Assembly: GCA_031278605.1 (NCBI GenBank)
Contig: JAITKB010000004.1
Span: forward strand, 1 to 63,714
DNA length: 63,714 bases
From: Tannerellaceae bacterium
Lineage (GTDB): Bacteria > Bacteroidota > Bacteroidia > Bacteroidales > Tannerellaceae
Reading direction: 5' to 3'
Shown here one piece after another: positions 1 to 7,357 of the stretch. The first letter of the stretch is position 1; each line of letters begins with the position of its first letter. The translations under genes and the position numbers were made by a program. The notes beneath the pieces were generated by a model. The model ran no database searches. It saw nothing but the letters and a program-made list of their open reading frames with translations, and was not told the DNA's origin.

Positions 1-666
1 GTTTTTTTCTTCGTTTATATCCAGTTTTTCGATGTAATAGATCATTTCCTGTTCAAAGCGATTTTTATCATAATCGGTTGCAAGGACTTTCTCCAGATTT
101 TCCGTGATACGTGTTTTGATTCTTTCGATCCGTTCGTTCTCGTATTTTTCCAGCTCCTGAAGGAGGGCGGAGATGTTTTCGACATTCCGGATAAACAGTT
201 TCTGCAGCATTTCTCCTTCCTGAATGCGGAAACCGCATACTTGCCGGATGGCTTGATTTACGGTTTCCTGTACGATTTCCCATTCGTTTTCGTCCACTTC
301 CGCCAGATCGGATTTAATGGTTTCGGGCATTCGGAGCAAGATCTGGAACCAGTCGGCGGGGTGTGGGATATTCAGCTTGTTTGCCACGTCTTTTATTTGG
401 GAGAAATAGTTTTCTACGGCGGGTTGATTGATTTGCGTGGGGATGTCTTTTCCGATGTATTCGACTTGAATGGTCAGTTCGATTTTCCCCCGTTCCAGTG
501 ACGCCAGGAGTTGGCTTCTCAGGGGCATTTCCATTTCTTTATAGGCCGAGGGGATGCGCGTGAATAAATCAAGTTGTTTACTGTTCAATGCTTTTATTTC
601 TACGGTTACTTTTTTTTCGGGCAATTCGGCTGTAACCTTTCCGAATCCGGTCATTGATTGTATCAT
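1..666 (-). CDS. yicC: YicC family endoribonuclease-like protein, 3' end cut by window edge
   Basis: The minus-strand reading frame begins MIQSMTGFGKVTAE, the signature start of YicC proteins, and runs open for 222 codons to the window edge. Near the edge it reads EQEMIYYIEKLDINEE, which matches the conserved start of the YicC C-terminal (DUF1732) region. Family members are about 290 residues, so roughly 70 residues lie outside. E. coli YicC has been described as an endoribonuclease acting on small RNA; that role here is inferred. The start at 664-666 is preceded by a TACATTTG box at 685-692 and is divergent from tsaB. Confidence 0.9.
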   Translation of the reverse strand, partial: MIQSMTGFGKVTAELPEKKVTVEIKALNSKQLDLFTRIPSAYKEMEMPLRSQLLASLERGKIELTIQVEYIGKDIPTQINQPAVENYFSQIKDVANKLNIPHPADWFQILLRMPETIKSDLAEVDENEWEIVQETVNQAIRQVCGFRIQEGEMLQKLFIRNVENISALLQELEKYENERIERIKTRITENLEKVLATDYDKNRFEQEMIYYIEKLDINEEKN

Positions 667-684
667 AGGTTCGTGATATTTATG

Positions 685-692
685 CAAATGTA
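685..692 (-). promoter_or_regulatory. Bacteroidales -7 promoter box for yicC
   Basis: On the minus strand the sequence reads TACATTTG, an exact TAnnTTTG match, 18 bases before the yicC start codon. No convincing -33 TTG was found at the expected spacing. Confidence 0.5.
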
Positions 693-733
693 GTTTTTTA
701 TTTCTACTCCCCGATTGATGTTGCATAAAAATG

Positions 734-741
734 TACTTTTG
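734..741 (+). promoter_or_regulatory. Bacteroidales -7 promoter box for tsaB
   Basis: TACTTTTG fits TAnnTTTG and lies 25 bases before the tsaB start. With the yicC box it forms a short divergent promoter region at 667-766. Confidence 0.5.
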
Positions 742-766
742 CAACTCCAATCATAATTAGGATATT

Positions 767-1468
767 ATGTCGTGTTTATTACATATTGAGACTTCCACTG
801 GGACTTGTTCGGTTGCCTTGTCGGCCGGGGGCGAAACGCTTTTTGAAAGGGTTTCGCCCCGTGTGCTTTCCCATGCGGCCTTGCTGGGTGTATATATTGA
901 AGAAGCCTTGGAGCTGATGCGGCAAAAGGGGCTTCATCCCGAGGCGATTGCCGTAAGTAGCGGCCCCGGATCCTATACCGGTTTGCGTATTGGGGTATCA
1001 CTGGCGAAGGGATTGTGTTTCGGGTATGCGATTCCGCTTATTGGCGTCCCCACGTTGGAGATTTTGGCTTCCAGGGCGATTGCACAAATCTCGGCGGAGG
1101 ACGATTCGTTGTATTGCGCCATGCTGGATGCCCGTCGGATGGAGGTTTACGCCGCTTTGTTCAACCGGGAACGGCAGGTGGTGCGCGGCACCATGGCCGA
1201 GGAGGTAACGCCTGCGTCCTATGCGTCTTTTCTTACCCGTGGCAAGGTGTATTTCCTGGGGAACGGGGCGGAAAAATGCAAAGCGGTCCTTTCTTCGCCT
1301 CATGCGGTTTTTGTGGACGACCTCCATCCTTTGGCGGTGGATATGATTCCGATTGCCGAGGAATTATTCCGTGCCGGGAGGTTTGAGGACACGGCTTATT
1401 TTGAGCCTTTTTACCTGAAGGAATTTCGGGCGACTGTTGCCCGGAACAAAGTGCTCGCTTCATTATAA
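767..1468 (+). CDS. tsaB: tRNA threonylcarbamoyladenosine biosynthesis protein TsaB
   Basis: This 233-residue protein is a TsaB, the inactive ASKHA-fold partner of TsaD in making the t6A37 modification of ANN-decoding tRNAs in the cytoplasm. It starts LLHIETSTGTCSVAL and carries the hallmark SSGPGSYTGLRIGVSLAKGL followed by GVPTLEILA, as in known TsaB proteins. Length is usual. A TAnnTTTG box sits 25 bases upstream of the ATG. The next gene starts 35 bases downstream and may be co-transcribed. No tsaD or tsaE is in the window, so TsaB works with partners encoded elsewhere. Confidence 0.93.
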   Translation: MSCLLHIETSTGTCSVALSAGGETLFERVSPRVLSHAALLGVYIEEALELMRQKGLHPEAIAVSSGPGSYTGLRIGVSLAKGLCFGYAIPLIGVPTLEILASRAIAQISAEDDSLYCAMLDARRMEVYAALFNRERQVVRGTMAEEVTPASYASFLTRGKVYFLGNGAEKCKAVLSSPHAVFVDDLHPLAVDMIPIAEELFRAGRFEDTAYFEPFYLKEFRATVARNKVLASL

Positions 1469-1503
1469 TATTCATTCAAACAACATAATTTCATAGAAAA
1501 AAC

Positions 1504-2148
1504 ATGAAACATTACCTTGCTTTAGCCTTGTTAGCCGGCTTGCTGATGAGTTGCCGGGCGACCGGTTTTGAAACTGCGGTACGGGATGCTGCGGACCGGC
1601 AGTTGAGCGTTTATCCCGAATCCACCTTAAGGGACTTGTACAAGAACTTTTTCCAGGACCGGTTCGGTCCGGGGCACCTCATTAGCGACACCGCTGCTGC
1701 CGGGAATTATCTTCGCAAGGAGTTGGCCTCCTATACCCGGATGGAAGGCGCAATGGCCGAACCCACCGGATGGGAAGGGAATTTCTATCGCGTGAATCTC
1801 TCTGTCATTAAGATGGGCCTGGTGCCTTATTCCGTTTATTTCGATGCCTTTGTCCGTAGCGTCAACGGCCATCGGGGGCCTTCTCTTAAGGAGTGGAAGC
1901 GTCAATGGGAGGCGATCGAAGCCATCCTTCGTCCCGTGTACGCCGGCTTGCCCGGTTACGAGCAGGACCGCAAGGCGATCGAGGAAAATCTCCGTCGGGG
2001 GGTGTATCAGGGGGATCACAGCGAACGCTTTGAAGCGCATTATGCGCCTCACTACCGCATTCTTGCCAGGGAAATCTACGAAAAGGAGATCCTTCCGTTC
2101 CTTGGCGCATCCCAAGCCGACCAACCAAGGGGAGGAACTGCGGAATGA
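1504..2148 (+). CDS. Putative lipoprotein of unknown function
   Basis: The 214-residue product begins with a short hydrophobic signal peptide ending in a lipobox (LLMSC, Cys at about residue 17), so it is probably a lipid-anchored envelope protein. The mature part is soluble-looking, without membrane segments, and has repeated Tyr/Arg/Glu-rich helices such as DLYKNFFQDRFGPGHLI. I do not recognise a characterised family. Its stop overlaps the ATG of the next gene by 4 bases, so the two are translationally coupled. Confidence 0.75.
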   Translation: MKHYLALALLAGLLMSCRATGFETAVRDAADRQLSVYPESTLRDLYKNFFQDRFGPGHLISDTAAAGNYLRKELASYTRMEGAMAEPTGWEGNFYRVNLSVIKMGLVPYSVYFDAFVRSVNGHRGPSLKEWKRQWEAIEAILRPVYAGLPGYEQDRKAIEENLRRGVYQGDHSERFEAHYAPHYRILAREIYEKEILPFLGASQADQPRGGTAE

Positions 2149-2393
2149 GATGGGCGAGATTGCTTTCCGGTTCCTTTTGGCTTATTATGTTGATACATTT
2201 GATTGTATTCACGGCCATAGGCTTTGGGGGTTCCGGGGGTTGGGGATTATTGATTCTTTTTCTTTCCATCCTGTTTGCCTCTTTGGGTTTCATAGGGCTT
2301 TTGCGTTGGTATGTGCGGCGTCACCCCGGGGCGAAGGGCCTGGGCGGATTGGTATCGAAAATCTATGGAGCGTTTTTATCAACACGAAGATAA
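2145..2393 (+). CDS. Small two-helix membrane protein
   Basis: This 82-residue product has two adjacent hydrophobic stretches, roughly residues 10-27 and 32-53, separated by a Gly-rich turn (GFGGSGGWG), and a basic C-terminal tail (RRHPGAK). It is probably an inner-membrane hairpin protein. ATGA overlap with the upstream lipoprotein gene and a 29-base overlap with the downstream Nudix gene suggest one transcript. The function is unknown. Confidence 0.65.
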   Translation: MRWARLLSGSFWLIMLIHLIVFTAIGFGGSGGWGLLILFLSILFASLGFIGLLRWYVRRHPGAKGLGGLVSKIYGAFLSTRR

Positions 2394-3054
2394 GGTATTG
2401 CTTTCCGTCGATTGCATTATCTTGGGATTCAAGGAGAATGCCATTCACGTTTTGATTGCCAGGCGAAAGTTTGAGCCATTGAAAGGCGAGCGTTCGTTGC
2501 TTGGGGGTTTTGTCCGGAAGGCGGAGAGTTTGAATGAAACGGTTGCGCGTGTTGTGCTGGAGTACACCGGCATAGAGCAGGTGTATATGGAGCAGGTGGG
2601 GACTTATGGCGAGGTGGGGCGCGACATTGGCGAGCGGGTGGTTTCGGTGGTGTACTATGCTTTGATTGACATGGAGCTTTACGACAAGACGTTGGAGGAG
2701 AGGCACAATGCCCGATGGGTGAATATCCGTGAGGTGGGGACATTGACGCTCGACCACAATCAGTTTCTTGCGGACACGTTGCGTTTGATGCGTCGTCGCA
2801 CGGCCACTCGTCCTGTGGGTTTTAACCTTTTGCCTGAGAAATTCACCCTTCCTCAACTTCAATCTTTGTATGAAGCCATCCATCAGCAGCCTTTGGACAA
2901 GCGTAATTTCCGCTACAAGATGTTGGAGATGGACATTCTCGAAAAATTGGAAGAGAAAGACAAGAGTTCTTCCCGCAAAGGCGCTTACTATTACCGTTTC
3001 AACAAAGAAAAATACGACCGTTTGCTCCACGACGGATACTTTTTCTCCATATAA
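2365..3054 (+). CDS. Nudix-domain transcriptional regulator (NrtR/AraR-like)
   Basis: I place the start at ATG 2365 (MERFYQHEDKVLLSVD), giving 229 residues; an earlier in-frame start at 2311 adds an unlikely Arg-rich extension. Residues 1-140 form a Nudix-like domain (VDCIILGF, LLGGFVRKAESLNET), but the Nudix box is degenerate: the RE and EE of GX5EX7REUXEEXGU read RV and EY, so hydrolase activity is doubtful. Residues about 150-229 (LPEKFTLPQLQSLYEAI, then RNFRYKMLEMDIL) match the winged-helix domain of Nudix-related regulators such as NrtR and the Bacteroides arabinose regulator AraR. It probably binds a sugar or nucleotide ligand. No sugar operon lies beside it, so the target is unknown. 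Confidence 0.85.
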   Translation: MERFYQHEDKVLLSVDCIILGFKENAIHVLIARRKFEPLKGERSLLGGFVRKAESLNETVARVVLEYTGIEQVYMEQVGTYGEVGRDIGERVVSVVYYALIDMELYDKTLEERHNARWVNIREVGTLTLDHNQFLADTLRLMRRRTATRPVGFNLLPEKFTLPQLQSLYEAIHQQPLDKRNFRYKMLEMDILEKLEEKDKSSSRKGAYYYRFNKEKYDRLLHDGYFFSI

Positions 3055-3212
3055 TCCATTCCAGTTCCAAGTTTGAGTGAGGCGGAGGAAATCGAATACC
3101 AATGCTTACCTGAAAGAAATCGGCAAAACTGTGCGGCATGAAGAAGAAACATCGCCTCAAATTCATCGGGCATCGTGCCTATTTCTTCCTTCCCTGTGGC
3201 TGTCGAAGTGTT

Positions 3213-3344
3213 GCAGCCGGTTTGCTGCGATTTCGCAGCCGAGCGACTGCACTTTCGCAGCCGAGCGACTGCACTTTCGCAGCCGAGCGGCTGCAAGTTC
3301 GCAGCCGAGCGGCTGCGATTTCGCAGCAAAGCGACTGCGATCGC
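3213..3344 (+). repeat. Tandem array A: six 22-bp palindromic units
   Basis: Units start at 3213, 3235, 3257, 3279, 3301 and 3323, each 22 bp. The core GCAGCCGAGCGGCTGC is a near-perfect palindrome (7-bp arms around AG). Two units are identical and the others differ by a few bases, partly in compensating positions of the arms. Because 22 is not a multiple of three, several overlapping reading frames stay open across the array; none looks like a real protein. The array lies between the Nudix gene and the broken LuxR gene, at the edge of the AT-rich island. Confidence 0.92.
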
Positions 3345-3407
3345 CGGAAACAGGTTTCAGTCGAGAAGAACTGGAACAACGGATCATAAAGCAGCTAAGC
3401 CAAGGCC

Positions 3408-4347
3408 ATGGAAACAGGCGTGGAGCCATTACGTCCGACCAGGTATTCCCCGAACTCCTCTTTCACGCTCGGATTCCTTCATTCATTAGAGATTTCGATA
3501 TGTTTTCTTCTATTATCACGGGATGTGTCTGTATGTTGGACATCCCGCGAAAACAATTTTGCTATGTTAAGCCTGATGGTCTTTTTCTATGCGGCTATTC
3601 TGTAGAAGATGCTCTGAAGAAGATGCTCTTAGAGAAGGATTGAGGTTTTACTCCAAAATAGTTTATCCCGAAGATTTACCTTTGTGGATAGATACTTATA
3701 ATGCTGTTTTACGGCATCTTAAAGGTTTTGAAGGAAAACGGGATGAAATATATTATTTCTCCTGTACATTCCGTTTACAGCGTAGTTATCCATTCCTTAC
3801 CTATCCTTTGCCATAAATGGTATATCACCGGATGAACCCCGTTGGGGAAGACGATAAATTGTGCTATTTGATTTGCTTCATAGAGAGTTCGACCATCAAA
3901 GAGGTGAGGAATCTGTGCATGTACAGCAAAGACGGACTGGTATACGAAGAGTATGACATCAAAACAAATCAATGGAAACAGAAAACGAAAGAGCCGCTTA
4001 CTGAGTGTGAGAGAGCAATACTGATGCTTGCCGAACAAGGTAAAACGACAAAGGAAATAGCCAACTGTTTACACAAAGGGTACAACACGATACGTAATCA
4101 GGTAAAAGAGTTGTTTTCCAGACTGAATGTACATTCCATGCAGGAAGCAATTGAATTTGCCCGACATCATCACAGGATTTATTCCAAACAGAATATCGAA
4201 GTCCAACCCACTGAAGAGCTACCTCGCAAAAAAAAGCGGGTTTCGCTCACAGAAGACATGTTGCAGCGCATACAACGACATTTGGACGATGGCAACAGTA
4301 TTATAAAAAATATCCCAATAGGCTCAATTGGGCTATTGATAGCCTAA
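3408..4347 (+). pseudogene. LuxR-type regulator with PAS-like sensor, broken by a frameshift and a stop codon
   Basis: Joining three frames gives one coherent protein: a PAS-like N-terminal half (IITGCVCMLDIPRKQFCYV, SVEDAL, then REGLRFYSKIVYPEDLPLW) and a LuxR-type helix-turn-helix (PLTECERAILMLAEQGKT, TKEIANCL, then NTIRNQVKELFSRLNVHS). Two lesions separate them. Near 3605-3632 the string GAAGATGCTCT is repeated after GAA, a 14-base duplication that shifts the frame. At 3814-3816 a TAA stands where a Gln codon would fit, immediately followed by ATG 3817. The upstream limit is uncertain because array A abuts it. The C-terminal tail after KKKRVSLTEDMLQRIQ also seems shortened. The helix-turn-helix half (3817-4347, 176 codons) is intact and could still be made by reinitiation. 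Such regulators often precede GG-type peptide cassettes in Bacteroidales. Confidence 0.8.
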
Positions 4348-4365
4348 AAAAAAACACTAAATTTG
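4336..4365 (+). promoter_or_regulatory. Promoter of the peptide precursor gene
   Basis: TTG at 4336-4338 and TAAATTTG at 4358-4365 are separated by 19 bases, matching the Bacteroidales TTG-N19-TAnnTTTG pattern closely. It lies at the very end of the broken regulator gene, about 40 bases upstream of the precursor start. Confidence 0.7.
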
Positions 4366-4405
4366 AAACCGATAATTTATTGTTTAATTTTAAATCACAA
4401 AAGAA

Positions 4406-4576
4406 ATGAAATCTTTAGGTAAACTTAAATTGAATGAATTCAGGAAAACTGAATTAGAAAAGCGTGAACTGAACGCTTTAAAAGGTGGTTGTAGTTGTAA
4501 ATGTGGCTGCGCTGGTGGCTGGGATCACTTGACCACACGTGTCAATACAGGAAGTAGTTCCGCTGTTGCATACTAA
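4406..4576 (+). CDS. GG-Bacteroidales-type RiPP precursor peptide, 56 residues
   Basis: The peptide starts MKSLGKLKLNEFRKTELEKR and continues ELNALKGG, a double-glycine leader end at residues 27-28 typical of the natural-product precursors paired with GG-Bacteroidales radical SAM systems (TIGR04149-like). The predicted core, residues 29-56, begins CSCKCGCAGGWDHL, with Cys at 29, 31, 33 and 35, and ends in a Ser/Thr-rich tail SSSAVAY. The leader is rich in charged residues and the core is not. It has its own promoter and is followed by a hairpin and the maturase gene. The core is presumably modified at Cys or neighbouring residues and cleaved after GG; no peptidase or exporter is nearby. Confidence 0.85.
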   Translation: MKSLGKLKLNEFRKTELEKRELNALKGGCSCKCGCAGGWDHLTTRVNTGSSSAVAY

Positions 4577-4644
4577 ACCTACTACTCTGAGTAGAAACTC
4601 AACTCGGTTCGAGTGGCATATTTATGTGAGTTTTGTAACAAGTG

Positions 4645-4677
4645 TTTCCAACCAGTAACGAATTTACTGGTTGGAAA
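4645..4677 (+). terminator. Attenuator-like hairpin between precursor and maturase
   Basis: TTTCCAACCAGTAA (4645-4658) and TTACTGGTTGGAAA (4664-4677) are perfect 14-base inverted repeats around a 5-base loop. There is no clean T-tract, so it may be a partial terminator or an RNA-stabilising end that keeps precursor message above maturase message. That role is inferred from its place. Confidence 0.7.
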
Positions 4678-4699
4678 TGTAAACGTTAACTAACCAACC

Positions 4700-6142
4700 A
4701 TGATTCAAACGCTTATTCATACATCAGAACATGACAATTCATATATGTATAATCCTCAATTCAGATTATCTATGTTAATACATCCTGAATTCAAGAAGGC
4801 TTATGAAAAATCAACGAATGTCAATCCGTATTATTTGAAAAAATATACATATTTGAAAAATCACGGTTTTTTCTCAAAACAAAAGCCAATCAATTTTGGT
4901 ACAATAGACGAGTCAATAGTGAAAAATAATATCACTCAAACCCCACAGATTGTATTTGAAACGACGGACTTTTGCAATCTGGATTGCTCATATTGTTCGT
5001 TTGGTGATTTTTATGAAGGGTTTGATGTAAGGAATCAGAAAAACATCAATATTGATCATGCCATCACTTTACTGAAATACATTTTTGAATGTAAACATAA
5101 AAGTAAAAAAAACAAACTATATATAAGTTTTCACGGCGGTGAGCCACTTTTTAATGGGAATTTCATCAAGCAAATAGTTGACATTGTCAATCAACTGAAA
5201 TCTGAAAAAGAGATGGAAATTGTGTATAATATGACCACAAATGCTACCTTGCTACATAAATATATTCATTTTTTAGTTGAAAATAAATTTCAGTTGCTTA
5301 TAAGTTTGGATGGGAATGAAAGCAATCATAGCTATCGCTTTTTTAGAGGAAATAAAGAAAACTCTTTCCGGAAAGTAATTGAAAATATAGACATGGTTCA
5401 GAGAGATTATCCCGAATATTTTGCTGAATATGTAAACTTCAATGCTGTTTTACACAATAGAAATTCGGTAAAAGACATCTATGAATTTATTTATTCCCGG
5501 TATCATAAAATCCCAAGAATCGCAGAATTGGCGCCAAATGATGTGGTACCTGATAAAGAAGTACTTTATCAGAGGATGTATCATAATAAAAGAAGAAGTG
5601 AAGCCGAATATCTAATTGAAGAATCCAATCAATTACCTCATGAGGAGTTATTACTATATACAGAATTAGCCAATTTATTGAAATACTATTCAATCAATTA
5701 TTATATTTCAAGCATAACTGACTTATTTCCTGGGGAGAAAAAATATGTGCCGTCAAACACTTGTTTGCCTTTTGGGAAGAAAGTCATGTTGACAAGAAAC
5801 AATAAATTGACACTATGCGAAAAAGTCAGTTGTTATAAATCTTCCATAGGAGATGTGGATGAAAATATAAAAATTGATATACCTGAAATTACGCGTCAAT
5901 ACAATTTTTATTATGAACACGTTAAAGAAAAATGTCAACACTGCTATGTTAACAGGTTTTGTGGTATTTGTTTATTTCTTTTGAAAAATAACATTCTGGA
6001 TAAATTGGATATGGAAGAGTTTTTCTGTGAAGAATTTCATGATTCGGATGCTTTTCAAAATAAATTGTATCGCATTATTTCTTTTCTTGAAAAATACCCC
6101 AAAGATTATTCCTCAGTAATAGAAAATGTAATAATTATATGA
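4700..6142 (+). CDS. Radical SAM/SPASM peptide maturase, GG-Bacteroidales type
   Basis: This 480-residue protein carries a canonical radical SAM motif, TTDFCNLDCSYCSFGDFY, with Cys at 92, 96 and 99, followed by ISFHGGEPLFN. The C-terminal SPASM region has the Cys set needed for auxiliary Fe-S clusters: TCLPFGKK, LCEKVSCY, CQHCYVNRFCGICL and FFCEEF. It fits the maturases that act on GG-leader precursors (TIGR04148-like) and is expected to cleave SAM and install a crosslink or other change in the upstream peptide. The exact chemistry cannot be read from sequence. It is strongly AT-rich compared with genes outside the island. Its stop overlaps the next start by 4 bases. Confidence 0.9.
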   Translation: MIQTLIHTSEHDNSYMYNPQFRLSMLIHPEFKKAYEKSTNVNPYYLKKYTYLKNHGFFSKQKPINFGTIDESIVKNNITQTPQIVFETTDFCNLDCSYCSFGDFYEGFDVRNQKNINIDHAITLLKYIFECKHKSKKNKLYISFHGGEPLFNGNFIKQIVDIVNQLKSEKEMEIVYNMTTNATLLHKYIHFLVENKFQLLISLDGNESNHSYRFFRGNKENSFRKVIENIDMVQRDYPEYFAEYVNFNAVLHNRNSVKDIYEFIYSRYHKIPRIAELAPNDVVPDKEVLYQRMYHNKRRSEAEYLIEESNQLPHEELLLYTELANLLKYYSINYYISSITDLFPGEKKYVPSNTCLPFGKKVMLTRNNKLTLCEKVSCYKSSIGDVDENIKIDIPEITRQYNFYYEHVKEKCQHCYVNRFCGICLFLLKNNILDKLDMEEFFCEEFHDSDAFQNKLYRIISFLEKYPKDYSSVIENVIII

Positions 6143-7302
6143 TATCTAAAAAAAACTTAACCAATTATTGGTTTACAATAGAACCATACGTATATATTTG
6201 TATTACTGATAATTGTATTTTATTGTATAATACTTTGGACGGAGTATTCATAGAATCGGATAAGATTAAAGTAATTGAATTGTTAAGAGAAATAGTTCAG
6301 GAGGAAAATTGTGGGGTCGTTTTATTAACAAATGAACAATTTAAGCAAAAAGAGATCAATGATTTTATCAGGGAACTTCGCGGGAAATACATGGGAGATG
6401 TAATTGATGTTGATTTATCGAAAGGTAAACCTGTTCAATTATTACCTTTTTTCAATCTGTCAGGTGATATTCGTGCATTATGCAAAAAACATAATTTCGC
6501 ATCAGGTAAAAAAATATTGGAATTTCTATCCGAAATCAGCATCTACGTAGATCATAGTACGAATATAACTAATTTGATCCCTTTTCTGCAATCATTGCCA
6601 GGGAATTTGACCATTAACGTCGTTGGAAATTTGGAAAATGTTGTGGATTATGTTGAATTATTATCTTTTCTCGATCAGCTTCCTTCATCGAAAAATCTGA
6701 TATGCCCCTGTACAAATGTTATATCTTTACAACCGACTTTTGAGAATAATTTTTCATACAGCGTATTGGTTCATTTTCCGGTGGACATGCTACAATTGGG
6801 CCATTCAAGACAACTGCTACTTAATCAAACTCTACCGATCGAATATGTTTTTGAGGTATCATCATTGGACGACTGCCAACAAGCGAAGCAACTTGTTGAA
6901 CAGTTTGGGATTGAAAAATATCAGTTGAAACCTATATATACCGGAGATAATATTGATTTTTTTGAGGAAAATGTTTTTCTTACTAAAGAAGATATTTTGT
7001 CTACTTCCATGTCCATAGAAGATTTTTTTGCTAATCAAGCAATGAATATTTACGACTTTTGGAAAGTTAATGTCATGCCTAATGGTGATATTTATGCTAA
7101 TGTAAACCACCTTGCATTGGGTAACATATGTACGCACAGTATTCATGAAATTATATACAAAGAAGTGGAAGAGGGAAAATCCTGGCTTCGTATCCGTAAT
7201 CAGGCACCATGCAGTACCTGTATTTATCAGTGGTTTTGCCCACCACCATCCGATTATGAAATAATTATTGGTCGTCTTGATCTTTGCCATGTGAAACAAT
7301 AA
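6139..7302 (+). CDS. Pseudo-radical-SAM partner protein, GG-Bacteroidales type
   Basis: The 387-residue protein is translationally coupled (ATGA) to the maturase. It has no CX3CX2C motif in its N-terminal half, so it should not bind the catalytic cluster. Its C-terminal part keeps SPASM-like pieces: VNVMPNGDIYANVNHLALGN, then APCSTCIYQWFCPPPSDYE and LDLCHV. This fits the pseudo-rSAM family that accompanies GG-Bacteroidales maturases (TIGR04150-like). A scaffold or substrate-presenting role is a reasonable inference; no activity has been shown that I know of. Confidence 0.85.
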   Translation: MISKKNLTNYWFTIEPYVYICITDNCILLYNTLDGVFIESDKIKVIELLREIVQEENCGVVLLTNEQFKQKEINDFIRELRGKYMGDVIDVDLSKGKPVQLLPFFNLSGDIRALCKKHNFASGKKILEFLSEISIYVDHSTNITNLIPFLQSLPGNLTINVVGNLENVVDYVELLSFLDQLPSSKNLICPCTNVISLQPTFENNFSYSVLVHFPVDMLQLGHSRQLLLNQTLPIEYVFEVSSLDDCQQAKQLVEQFGIEKYQLKPIYTGDNIDFFEENVFLTKEDILSTSMSIEDFFANQAMNIYDFWKVNVMPNGDIYANVNHLALGNICTHSIHEIIYKEVEEGKSWLRIRNQAPCSTCIYQWFCPPPSDYEIIIGRLDLCHVKQ

Positions 7303-7357
7303 AATAAAAAATAAATCACAAGTCTCCTTCAGGAGATGTAGTATAAATTAGAACTTT

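Noticed and set aside
3077-3643. Plus-strand frames across array A that look like Cys/Ser/Arg-rich proteins
   Set aside because: The 22-bp repeat gives similar frames in all three registers. Only the part after about 3440 shows the regulator sequence.
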